Shown one piece after another: positions 54,126 to 64,000 of a stretch of 64,000 bases of DNA. The stretch covers positions 1,021,352 to 1,085,351 of the forward strand of contig OY735228.1 of assembly GCA_963457665.1 (NCBI GenBank), written 5' to 3'. The DNA comes from Thysanoteuthis rhombus (lineage: Eukaryota; Mollusca; Cephalopoda; Oegopsida; Thysanoteuthidae). Made by a program: the position numbers and the translations under genes. The stretch's first letter is position 1. The number at the start of each line of letters is the position of its first letter. A model generated the notes under the pieces. That model worked only from the letters and a program-made list of their open reading frames with translations. It ran no database searches and was not told where the DNA came from.

Positions 54126-55450
54126 CGTTATTTTTATGATAAATTTTGGAGTTGTTTTGTTTCTGTTTTTGTTTTTGTTTTTTCAGGATATTCAGATAAT
54201 TCCCCAGTACTTATACTGATTCAGACAATTCCCCAGTCAAGGGTGATGATTAATAGAAACTATGAAAAAAGATCTATAATCTGTAAAAAAATCTTTTATT
54301 TTCATTAGATTTCTCAACAACCGCTGATCAAAACAATTATCTCACTTGACACTGCACTACCTTGTTTACTAATTAATCATGCAATGGCCAGCTGTTAAGT
54401 AATTGCAGTACAAACACTGACACTTTTTCAATTGTAGTTTAAATGATAACTCAGAGTTGATGATAGTAAAAGAAAAACTGGACAACTTTGATGGCTTCAG
54501 TCAATACAATGAACTTTTACAATACACTTGGCACATCTTCCAATAATAAGACAAAAGTTTATATAATGACTGACTGGCTTAGAGCTAGTCTCTTTTAGCT
54601 TTTTGTTCAAAGTACATATTACTTGCAGGGGCGTAGCTAGGTTTTTAAGTCGAAGGGAGCAAGCACATACAAAAAGCACCAGGATATGTATCAAAGAATT
54701 TTAAATACATTCTACAATTTTGTATTAAAAATTAAAACAATTCTGCGAAAAGTTTTACAGTAGACTCATAAATCTATAATGTCCTTGGCTTCGCTCAAGT
54801 ATTATTTTACAATAAAGAAATATATAAAGCTCCTATAACGCCTAATTGATATGACTTAGTTCAATTTATCTCCTAGACTTGGAGAATTTCCTCTAAGTAT
54901 CTAATATTAGTTTACTTACTATTTATTTGAAATGTTTAGCTGAAAAAACATTTGCCTTAACATTTATAAAAAATATAGTGCCTTTTGATTCTTTACTGTG
55001 TCATTTAAACATTATAGAGAAATCCAATGGACATCCACCTTCCATTTCACGAGGTCTGGTCTTCAATTGAACCAAGATTAAGATGACGAAGAAGAAACAG
55101 ACTTATGGGTCGATATTTTTACCAAATCTATTATGGACAGAGAAACAAACAGGAAAAAAAAATCACCGTTTATTATAGAGAAGGGTTAATAATCAGATTT
55201 CAAACTTTATCGTAAATATGTCTTTATTCAAGCCCAATAGGAATGCACCTCATACTAAGCACGTTCATTTTTACCTTGTATTTGCAAAAAAAAAAAAAAA
55301 AATCTTCAAAGGATACAAAATTACAAACATAAATATAATTCAATCAAACATTCAGAAATTTCATTTTGGACCAAAAAGTTTTTGATTGTGAAGCAGATCA
55401 ACAACGATTACATTTTCATACATTGATTTACTAGCTTGTTGGAGTCGCAA

Positions 55451-55490
55451 TGTTTCGGACATTGTGCCTCCCAGCCTTCTTCAGCTGTCT
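55451..55490 (-). repeat. hammerhead-like repeat fragment
   Basis: Read on the - strand: CTGAAGA (55484-55478), GGCTGGGAGGCACAATGTCC, GAAAC (55456-55452). The order is right but stem II is poorly paired, so it is a decayed copy. A weaker relative lies at 55803-55840. Confidence 0.4.
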
Positions 55491-56865
55491 ACTGTAGTCG
55501 GTAACTTTCTCGGAATTTTTTTACCCAAACAATTCACAGAGGTAAATTGTTCTCATTCGGCTCTCAGAGTATAAGCATATCTAGTAGCCCACCTGGAGGT
55601 CACAAATTCAATCCCTGGGGTCAGGTAGAACAGGAAAAACATTCTAGTATAGTGGAAAATGGAGACAAGCAAAATCACAAGGCCCAATTAATTTGGAAGA
55701 ATTAATATCCTCTATGATAGAATGAGAACATTCTAATTCTGTGAATGGAATGGGGGGTTCAATTTAAAATTCCCAGAAGGTTACTGACAATGAGAGACAC
55801 CCAAAGATGACTGGACGCTACAATGGCTGAAACATTGTAACTATAACCTCAATTAGGACCCTAGTTTGAATAAATCAGTGTATAATAATATTCCCTCATC
55901 TTGGAAATTCAGAACAAAAGTTAAAATCCATTCCAACTTTTGTTCAAACAATCCAATCTCTCCATCCCATCTTAACTGAAACACTTCTGCCAATTGATTC
56001 AACACTTTTCTTCAGGTGTAAAACATAATATCTGTGAGGAAAAAGTCTCTTTATCAAGTAGTGAAAGTAAAAAAAAAAAAGAGAGAGAGGCTTAAAGTAG
56101 AAAATTCAAACGTTAACAGCGACGCTTGTAAAATAAATAATTTTATTTTTAGCAACACGTGCAGTACAGTTTGTTCCATAATTTTTACATGGAAATATTT
56201 TTAGTTTCTTTAATTGATGAACAAAGAATTTCATCTTGTGCCTCTGTTGAGTAGAGGAAAAAAAGTCATGGTCTCCAATGAACCACTCATAACAATCCAA
56301 TTTTTGACAGAGCTAGGTACAGACTTAATCATACCACCAACAAAGCACTCAGGTGAATCTAAAACCATACACTTTTTCTTTTCTTTTTTCATGCAACACC
56401 AGAGAAAGAGACTGATATCACACATGAAGAAGGGAAGAGATTGGATTATCAGAAAAGCTGGAATGTCAGTGACAGGATAATTTCCTATTTTACATACATA
56501 CATACATAAAATAAAAGGAACTATAGCTTTGCTTCGATTGTAGTTTACTTCAAGAGATTTTAGTCAACTCGAAATCCAGACATTTTTTGGTTGCATTTAG
56601 AAATCGCTATTTAGATGATTTCTTAATAAAATAATTATCATTTCCATTTAATTCATTTTCACACACACTCACAAGTACAGCTGCAATAAAATACTGATAC
56701 ACGTTAATATAGACGCTCATCAAAATAAATCATCTTTGCATCACGCAGACTCAATAATGGACAAGTTCTCACTTATAAAGAAAAAGAGATAATTCCTGTA
56801 AGCCGTAGTTCCTTTTATCCATGTACATAGAATAGGATATTACCAGCCAAAGTTGAATTTTCCTT

Positions 56866-57710
56866 TTATTTACAGATGTGTTTTTCATTCAACAATATCA
56901 CAGCAGGAATGAAATCAAAAAGCTGAACAAAATCAATGGATATTATATTGAGTCCAGTGGTACTTGGAGTTTTCCCTTTGAGCCAAGTGACAAAAGCTGG
57001 ATTAGCCTTATCAACAAGTACACTCCTCAGACTGCCGGACAAATGGCCAATGATCGTTGATGCACCGGGCGTCAAAACACCTTGCCAATTATAAAAACAA
57101 TCATTTGGCCTTCCTTTTTGATATTCATAATCCAGGGATTCCAGCAGTTTTGTAAGAGTGTCTGTGTTGGCCCAAAAAGCCTGCACAGTAGAACCGGGCC
57201 AGAACATAGGTTGATCCAAAGCCGATTCGTGATGGTAGCAGATCACAACTTGTAGATTCTCCGTCCACAACATGTTCAGCGTGATGCTTTCCATATCGAT
57301 AAACGGACACATTTTCTTGCCAAAAATATCAGTCAGCATATTCAGCAGTTGGCTGTGAGTCTCTGGTGACATATTATAAAAATGATTAAAGTCTAAAATG
57401 ACGATTTCTTTGGGGTATGAATCAAGAAATGAACTGATTTCTTGTAGACATGGTTCAACCTCTGGCCCATAAAGGCTGTGGACAAAATGTAATTTATTTG
57501 AACAAGTCTGGAATGCCACTCGGAAATCGAAGAATCGAATCCCCATTTTGAGCTGCTGGGTGAGAGTTAAACTCTGCGTTACTGCCCATTTCACAATGAT
57601 CTCCTTGGCTGCAGAACCAAAAATATCAGCGATGTCCTTCACAATTCCTGCACAGTCTGGTCCTAACCCTCCTTTGGAGTTCAGGTGATAACTAAAGCAG
57701 TCATGGGAAC
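56866..57710 (-). CDS. PLCXD-family exon 2
   Basis: Acceptor TTATTTTCAG precedes GTTCCCATG. Two bases complete Gly43, then 280 codons and TAA at 56866-56868. It holds nearly the entire X domain. Confidence 0.93.
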
Positions 57711-60700
57711 CTGAAAATAAAATTTTAAAAATCAGAATATTCCCGTCAGGTAAATACCTAAAATATTATCAACTAGTTGGAAAACCCATCCTACAGGCAG
57801 GATTTTCAGCTTGTCCCTGTGAAAGGTCTGAATTTGGCTTTCAATAACATCAAAACTGGGGGGGGGGGCTTAAGACAACACCTCTGGCTACTTGGAGGTC
57901 ACAAACTGAATGAGATGCTTGATATTATACAGATATTATCAGGGTGAGCGTGAAGACAGACTAATTTTGGAGAGGTGGTGATTTCAAAAACTTTTCAATT
58001 TAAAATCTTCAAGTAGGTCCATTGAGTTTGCATGCCAAATTTGGTTAGGCTGTGCCCATGTTTAGATGGTTTCAACACCATGAGAGACAGATAACTAAAC
58101 AATTACACAGACAGACAGTATCGAATTATATAGACATCAAATTTTATTTTATCATTCATTTTCCATTAGATGATGTATTATAAACCATTAGTTCTATGAG
58201 TTGTATTTTCCTTCATCCTAATTTTTGAGTTGTGATAAATCAACAAGGACAGCTGCGCTAAATTCAAATTCTTTTGTTCCATTAAAATCTAAAAAGTAAA
58301 CAAAACAGAATTTATTTCTCCATGTAATATTATTCCAAAACTATGTGTCCCATTTCAACTCCTTTATCAGTAGTTCCTGTAAATGGGATTTGCAAACTTC
58401 AGCAAAGCAAGTCGACCTGAGTTGGGGTTTAGAAGTGTCAAGTGGGAGTCAATTTGTCACCAGTTTTTGTGTACATCACTGTTGTGCATGATGACATAGG
58501 TTACATATGAAAATGAAGTCAGAACTCAATGGTAGGAGTTTGACAAAACCAAAACATTCGGATGTACATAATCAAACTTCCCTGTGTAAAAAGAGACGGG
58601 AGTTTGAATTTTACTGAGAGATTATTCTTTATTTCCAATTCCACCCTGCCATAGATCAACAGCCTGATAGAGTTGTGATTTAGTTATAATGATCTACTAC
58701 ACTAATCAAAACTGTACTATTGAAGGTATTGCTGTTAATTAGTAGTTTACCAATTTACTTATTTTAACAATGCCAGCCAAAGAACAAGTCAGTTGTGGTC
58801 CTTATTTTTTTTATTGTAATCAATGAAGTGAAAATTAATTCCAAGCTGTAATTATGAATCAACCATCGAACCTATTTGTGATCATGATAGAAAAAAATGA
58901 TCAGTTTTGAGGTTAGAAGAGAAAAGCTTTCTTTATCAATTTATTTTTTATCATGTACTTTTTTTTTCTTTTTTTTTTTACAGGTGGGAGGAGATTCATT
59001 CAAAGATTTTTATAGCAGTAACCTTTTTATTCACAAACATAAATTTGGAAACTTATTTGGAACCATAAATTGAGTAATTTATTTAGTTAATAGAGAAAAC
59101 AAAGCAGACAACACACTAAGAGATCTGTAGGAAGGACTGCACAATTTTGACTTTTACCAAAAATTAAGACGTCTCTGTGAAACTGAAGACATAAGGAAAT
59201 TTCCTATTGTACTTGAAAAGAAGTGAGGGTAAGAGTTATAAGCGGGGTGACAGAGAAGAAGCAGGTCATTCGTTTCTAATAGCTAACAAATCTGGGGTTA
59301 TACTTTTTATTCCCTTCTCCCTGTCCAAGGGAGATAACTTGGTTGGTTAAATGATATTCATACAATTTTATTCCATGTTTAATAAATTATCATAATCAAT
59401 TTTTATGACTACTTTTTACCTTCAGCTAATTTTTTAGTTACTGTTTAATTTTTTTAATCAGCTCAAATAAAACTCATGATAAAACCACTTCCCTTCCTTG
59501 GCTTCAAGTTTAGCAAAAGTAAATAATTCATTTATTTATTTTCCAAAATTTCTATTCACATCTTCGATGCATAAAAAACATCACCTTGAGAAGATTTTGA
59601 AAGCTTCAAATAAATGAACGTAAGGAAGAAAAAAAAACATAAATCTTTTAAACCCACCTGAATGAAAGTTACAATAAAACTTTCCAGATTTCACGACTTC
59701 CCTTCTATTGGTGACCCATTTACTTTTCTAGATTTCTACATACATCTTCCAGGCACGAAAAACATTACCTTAAACCAGTAGTTTCAGAAACTTTTGAAAC
59801 TCAAGGGTCCTTTCTACAGGACAAATATTATGGTGGACCCCTATTTTTAGACTATGATCAATGAACTGCAATAATAAACAATTTTGATCTTAATGATATT
59901 AATTCTCGATAAATTACATTCATTACATTTGTGTTTCTGTGAGGTCTGTGTACAATAACTGTTTTTTTTTTTCTTATAGCTGTACAATGGATCATAATGT
60001 TTCTCTGCCACAAGATTCCCAATGTCAGGTTTAGAGGGGCATTGCCTTGGACCACTTAACATTATTGTTAGGACCCTAGTTTTAGAACCGCCGCTCTAAA
60101 CAGATGGAGTGGAGAAAAAAAAAACATAAATATCTTTAAAGGTCAGAATAAAAGTCACGATGGAACCACTTCCCTTACGTATCATTGGACAAACCCAGTT
60201 ATCTCCCTTCGACAGACAGAAGGAAACACTAGAAAAGCAGTTTCCCTTCCACCTATGGAAGGGAAGTTTTATCAGAACTTTTATTCAGATAAAATCCATG
60301 AGAGGGAAGTTGTTTAATCGTAACTTCTATCCAAGTCAGTTGAAAAGATTAATATATTTTTTCTTCTCAGTTTATCAGAGTTTTCAAAATCTACTCAGGG
60401 TAATGTTCTTTTTTAGGCACAGAAGATATGAAGAGAAATCAATTTACTTTTTCAAAACTTCACTTCACAGATAGGAATCGAAAGAAAATATCATTTGATA
60501 TCATTTGAAAAACTGAATCATCTCCCTTGGAAGAACAGAAGGGAAGAAAAAGTATCATCAATGAACCTGGGTTCTAAGCCGACGAAATGAAAACAAGGGG
60601 ACACTGAAAAAAAAAGGAAAAACCCTCAAAAAACTTCCTGTTTTTAGAGAAGTCTGTTGGTTGGTTGTTAGGTCAGCATGTCCCCATATTGTTTCTCAGC

Positions 60701-63094
60701 TGTTTTAAGTCAGATTTACTTGATAGTGGAAAGTTGTCCCATCATGAGATGCTTCAAATATTTATTTTTTTTAAATCTTCCAATCAGGACCACATGATCA
60801 GACAATAATTGCGTTCAAACTTTGAAATCGACTTCCTATGCTGTTTCAAGTCAGATCTACTTGAAACTTGACAGATGTCCCTTGGTACGATGCTTCTTGA
60901 CTTACAAACATGATACCTCTCACGTGATCAGGCAATAATGGCGTTCAAACTTTATCGTGGACGCCTCAAAAACATTCGGTTATCTCGATTCGTTTTCATG
61001 TATTTCTCTTTCAGTTTACGTTCATTTCTTATTCGTTCAATAAAGCAAGAAATATTAAGACAAAAGAATACGGAATTTTTTTTTAGACAAAAATTAAGAG
61101 ACGTGAACGAGACGAAAATATTCAACAAACAATTTAATTCAAATTCAAAATAACAATAATATTCATGCAGCGAATTCCAGTCGTTACCACCATCGTCAAG
61201 TTGTGCCCAAACAAATCTTGTCAGTTAACACGCAACAAAAATGATATTGCTTAAAATAAAGATGGGTCAAACAGTTTTTCCAGTAAAAAAAAAAAAAACA
61301 ACAACAAAAAAACAAAAACAATTCAGATGAGAAAATATAAAGCAAAAAGAATTCAATTCCTATCATCAAACAGTGAAAAAACAATTAACACCTGTCAACA
61401 GGTGTTGTTTGTTTGTTTTTTTTATACTGTGTGGATCACGCGGCTTTTGTTGTTAGGGTAAATAAATTTCCATCTTAATTTTCCCTCGCAAATTATCCGA
61501 TTAGATTCTGGCAGATATTAATTTCAACTGATGTCTGATTATGTTTGTTTTTTTAAAAATCCCAAATCTATACTTTTCATGACATAACTTTTTCCCCTTC
61601 ATTTTTACAGATAACAGACACAGGTGACTTTGACTATAAGTCTGATGCCTCAATGACTATTATTATTTTTCAATTTTAGAAAACCTTATGTGAAAATAAC
61701 CGGTAATATAAATACTGAATAAGTGTCTGATACACAATAAAATTTAGGCCAGAATCTTAGAAGAAAGAAGAAAAAAAAAACACAATTCACAGAAAATTAA
61801 ATTAAAAAAGGTGAATCATTAAATCTCAATCATCAATGATGAAAATCCAATTAACACTTAACAGGTGTGTACTTTACTTTTGAGGAAAATCTCCGGTCTT
61901 GTTTATTGTTTTGGATAAATTATTTCGAATTTCAACTCATAAAAATCATTCGATCCATGTAGAAATTAATTTTAATGAATGTTTGCTTACGACTGCAACC
62001 CAAGACTTTTTACGACAAGCAAATTTTGACCTCATCGGGGAAATGGTTTGGAGTCATTTAAAGACAAAACGTTTGTTTGAAACCGTCTTTGAAAATAACA
62101 CATAAAATAATGAAAATTTCTCTAATGTATGATAAAGTTACAGCCAGAATCTTTTTTTGAAAAAAAAAAGAAGAAAAACACACAACTTGAGATTAATAAA
62201 ATTATTGTTTTTGTTCGAGTGAAGAAAGCAATGAAAAAAAAAACAATACAATATTTATTCAATATGTCGCGGTTTAAACATCGCCGGTGTTCACAAAACA
62301 TTGACAAGAAAAAAATGATGAAGAAGTGAAGAGAGACATTTTAAAAGTTCAAGAAAAAAAACTCATATTTTCTTAATTTAATTGAATAAAAGAAATCTTC
62401 CTTTATTAATGTTCTGAAAAACCGGCCGGAATTTCATCAAAACATACAAAAAAAATTTACATCATAAATGAAAACAAATCAAGAAATTGTGTAGAAAGAA
62501 AATGACGTTAAAAAAAAATGGAGAATTTAAATTTAAAATAAATCAATTAAAATAATCTTTAAATCGTATTTTTTTCTTTAATTTTTGTAGGTAAGGTGGT
62601 CCCAAAAATCACCAAGTTTCATACCTTCGATCACTTCATGTTAAAAACGGTATTCAAATAAAAAGAAATGAGAGAAATCATGAAAGATTAACAAGTTAAA
62701 TGCATAAATGATATTGCTATAGCTTTAAATAAGGGAAATTGTTTTCATTTGAGCGCCGTTTTTAACATCGAGTGAGCGAGGGTGTGAAACTTTACATTCG
62801 GGACCACCTTCCGTACGTTGTACCAAATTTCTTCAATTTTTACTTAACGGCTATCTGAAAGAAACTCTGGATTTTTCTTTTAAAGAAGGAAGAATTTTCT
62901 TTAAAATTACGAGATAAAGAGTAAAAAAGCAAAGAGAAATAAAAATTGAAAATAAAATGTCCCTCACCCGGAATGGCCAGGGTGTTTAGAGGCAAATCAT
63001 GACAATTTGGAGACAAACGAGACATCCATTCAGCGAAATCTTCTTCTCCTTGATTAAATCTGATATTCCTCTCTTTAACAGATGAATCGGCCAT
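56866..63094 (-). CDS. PI-PLC X domain-containing protein (PLCXD family), complete, 2 coding exons
   Basis: The 323-residue product matches the length of vertebrate PLCXD1-3 (about 320). It carries the X half of phosphatidylinositol-specific phospholipase C with no Y half, PH or C2 domain. Visible blocks: LPLNTLAIPGSHDCFSYHL (first catalytic His at 45), LKMGIRFFDFR (97-106), FVHSLYG (second catalytic His at 120), EIVILDFNHFYNM, WPGSTVQAFWANT and GLNIISIDFVQLFDFIPAVI. Both histidines needed in the family are present, so activity is possible, though function of animal PLCXD proteins is poorly established. I chose the ATG at 63094; an in-frame ATG at 63163 would add 23 residues with no family counterpart. 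AATAAA overlaps the stop (56865-56870, - strand). Which paralogue this is cannot be settled here. Confidence 0.92.
59776..60095. mobile_element. hAT-like non-autonomous element
   Basis: Left end CAGTAGTTTCAGAAAC and right end GTTTTAGAACCGCCGCT are imperfect inverted copies of a hAT-type terminus. GGACCC/GGTCC words sit just inside both ends. Confidence 0.45.
60697..60963. repeat. direct duplication of a ~130-bp repeat
   Basis: GCTGTTTTAAGTCAGATTTAC .. CACATGATCAGACAATAATTG (60697-60832; quoted as parts) repeats as GCTGTTTCAAGTCAGATCTA .. CACGTGATCAGGCAATAATG (60840-60963). Both copies are diverged and non-coding. Confidence 0.75.
62593..62812. repeat. MITE with ~55-bp terminal inverted repeats, copy 1
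   Basis: The left arm (62593-62650, AAGGTGGTCCC ... TGTTAAAAACGG) and right arm (62756-62812, CCGTTTTTAACATCGAGTGA ... GGGACCACCTT) are inverted with some mismatches. The right arm is also present at 33859-33915. It sits about 155 bp inside the PLCXD-family intron. Confidence 0.75.
62968..63094 (-). CDS. PLCXD-family exon 1
   Basis: ATG at 63092-63094, donor GTGAGG. It encodes MADSSVKERNIRFNQGEEDF, AEWMSRLSPNCHDLPLNTLA and IP plus one base of Gly43. The (E)xWM and L(N)xLAIPG blocks match the family N-terminus. Confidence 0.9.
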
Positions 63095-63163
63095 AATTAA
63101 TAATCGGTTAGAAATCAGAAAATAAAGCCGTTTTTTATGATGCCATGTTTTTATGTCAGACAC

Positions 63164-63235
63164 AGGCAGTGGCCGTCGCCATATTCTTCTTCTCTATGGC
63201 AGAAAGAAAGAAATGAAAAAAATATGACGGCCACA
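63164..63235 (-). promoter_or_regulatory. likely core promoter of the PLCXD-family gene with YY1-like sites
   Basis: On the - strand, AATATGGCGACGGCC (about 63171-63185) resembles the YY1 element AAGATGGCGGC about 85 bp upstream of the ATG. A second GGCCGTCATATT (63223-63234) is its inverted partner. Position and motif suggest a TATA-less start region. Confidence 0.35.
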
Positions 63236-63369
63236 AACTAGGGCTGATGACTTTGGTTCTTTCGTAGCAGTTTTTGGTTCTTAGGTATCGAATTCGATTA
63301 TTTGTAGGTTGGCATTTTGGTACTTTCATTGAAAAGCTTTCGGCAGCCCAGCCACAAAATAAATCGAGT

Positions 63370-63775
63370 ACAGTAGGACCTCGTTATCCGCAATAGACAG
63401 CTTCCAACTTCCCAGGCCCACCCCGCCCGCGCATGGTGAAATCCGCGGATAATAGCGAACGTGTGCATTCAATTCGTTTCAAAATTTTCCGCCTCATTAA
63501 AGGTCTTTATGATCACTTTTTTAAAACTTACTTGGTTTTGACTTAGTTATTTACACAGAAATATTTTAACCATACAAAATCAAAACTAGAACTAATTGAA
63601 ACTGCGCTATTCATTCAACGTATTGCAGAATACTTCAGGCCTCCCCCGTTATAACGCGATTCGTTATAGCACGGTTCGCGATTCAACGCAAGTGGATAGT
63701 GGCACCTCAAAAAATTAATTTTGCTAAATCAGCAACTGGTTAATGCAAATCGGTTATAACGTGATCGACTTTCTT
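63370..63775. repeat. pogo/Tigger-like terminal fragments
   Basis: TACAGTAGGACCTCGTTATC at 63369-63388 followed by CCGCGGATAA-type sequence, and CCCCCGTTATAACGCGATTC at 63644-63663 with CGGTTATAACGTGATCGACT at 63751-63770, match the CAGTA.(G/A)CCTCGTTAT(A/C) pattern of Tc1/mariner-superfamily pogo ends. No transposase is present. Confidence 0.5.
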
Positions 63776-64000
63776 GGACCCCAACTCTCGCAGTGTCTGT
63801 GGTAATATTTTCAAGTTTACATCCAGAATTGAGTCGAAAACTTCTAGAAACATCTAGATTCTCCATTATATACACATCTAAAATTTAGGAAATGTATTAT
63901 GAATTATCAAAACATTGAACATGGCTTTAATTGTCAACATTTACTTTATTGAACTAATATTCAATTTATTAAAAATATTAATTTACCCATGCTTTTAAAA

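Larger units (their letters stand above)
53949..56865. other. convergent intergenic region between BCKDHB and the PLCXD gene
   Basis: It begins with the BCKDHB 3' UTR. Further on are a hammerhead-like fragment (55451-55490), a tRNA-like SINE head (about 55555-55620), and a TTTAGATGATTTCTTAAT-type dispersed repeat (56575-56630). Confidence 0.6.
57711..62967. other. PLCXD-family intron 1, repeat-rich
   Basis: Contains a G-run near 57858-57868, related blocks at 59460-60180 that look like a degenerate duplication, an inserted hAT-like element (59776-60095), a direct duplication (60697-60963) and a MITE (62593-62812). No additional exon. Confidence 0.6.
63095..64000. other. upstream region of the PLCXD-family gene
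   Basis: Contains promoter-proximal sequence, then two pogo/Tigger-like terminal fragments (63370-63460 and 63640-63775) and a TAGATG-type repeat (63840-63895). No further gene was seen. Confidence 0.55.

Noticed and set aside
63095..63163. Upstream in-frame ATG extending the PLCXD-family protein by 23 residues
   Set aside because: The extra Lys/Leu-rich residues have no counterpart in family members, and the region overlaps probable promoter or 5' UTR sequence.

Overview
This is an intron-rich animal nuclear DNA window, AT-rich and full of simple repeats, SINE-like, MITE-like and degraded transposon sequence. The protein-coding exons are clearly metazoan. Together with the style of the repeats (tRNA-derived SINEs, an RTE-type LINE ending in TGA repeats, hAT/mariner/Tigger debris, ACATAC-type microsatellites) they suggest a lophotrochozoan, most plausibly a mollusc and perhaps a cephalopod. 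That taxonomic placement is inference. Nothing bacterial or viral was seen.

Layout. (1) 2951-13991, + strand: the last two coding exons of a large scaffold-like gene, with a disordered Ser/Gln/His-rich segment and a short acidic C-terminus ending in a PDZ-ligand-like TFV. I do not recognise the gene with confidence. (2) 37041-16761, - strand: a complete ATE1 (arginyl-tRNA--protein transferase) gene in ten exons per transcript, with one exon position occupied by two alternative copies. (3) 38818-53948, + strand: a complete nine-exon BCKDHB gene (branched-chain 2-oxo acid dehydrogenase E1 beta), head-to-head with ATE1 across about 1.8 kb. (4) 63094-56866, - strand: a complete two-exon gene for a PI-PLC X-domain protein of the PLCXD family, tail-to-tail with BCKDHB. 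I assembled exon chains by hand from splice sites and reading phase. Every junction keeps the frame, and total lengths fit the families (ATE1 481 or 479 residues, BCKDHB 374, PLCXD 323).

The genes have no obvious common pathway: N-degron tagging, mitochondrial branched-chain amino acid breakdown and a lipase-like fold. The shared ATE1/BCKDHB 5' region is the only likely regulatory link.

Most worth a second look: the ATE1 tandem alternative exons, separated by a 56-nt intron that should make them mutually exclusive; two NAGNAG acceptors; several short inverted-repeat elements carrying hammerhead-ribozyme-like cores (CTGAAGA, stem, GAAAC), the hallmark of Penelope-like terminal repeats; a 43-bp perfect inverted repeat at 14311-14443; several unnamed MITE families with clear terminal inverted repeats; relics of two mariner elements, a Tigger/pogo element and an RTE LINE; and a small antisense ORF at 7992-8210 with a membrane-anchor-like segment. 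I found no convincing wholly new multi-gene system.
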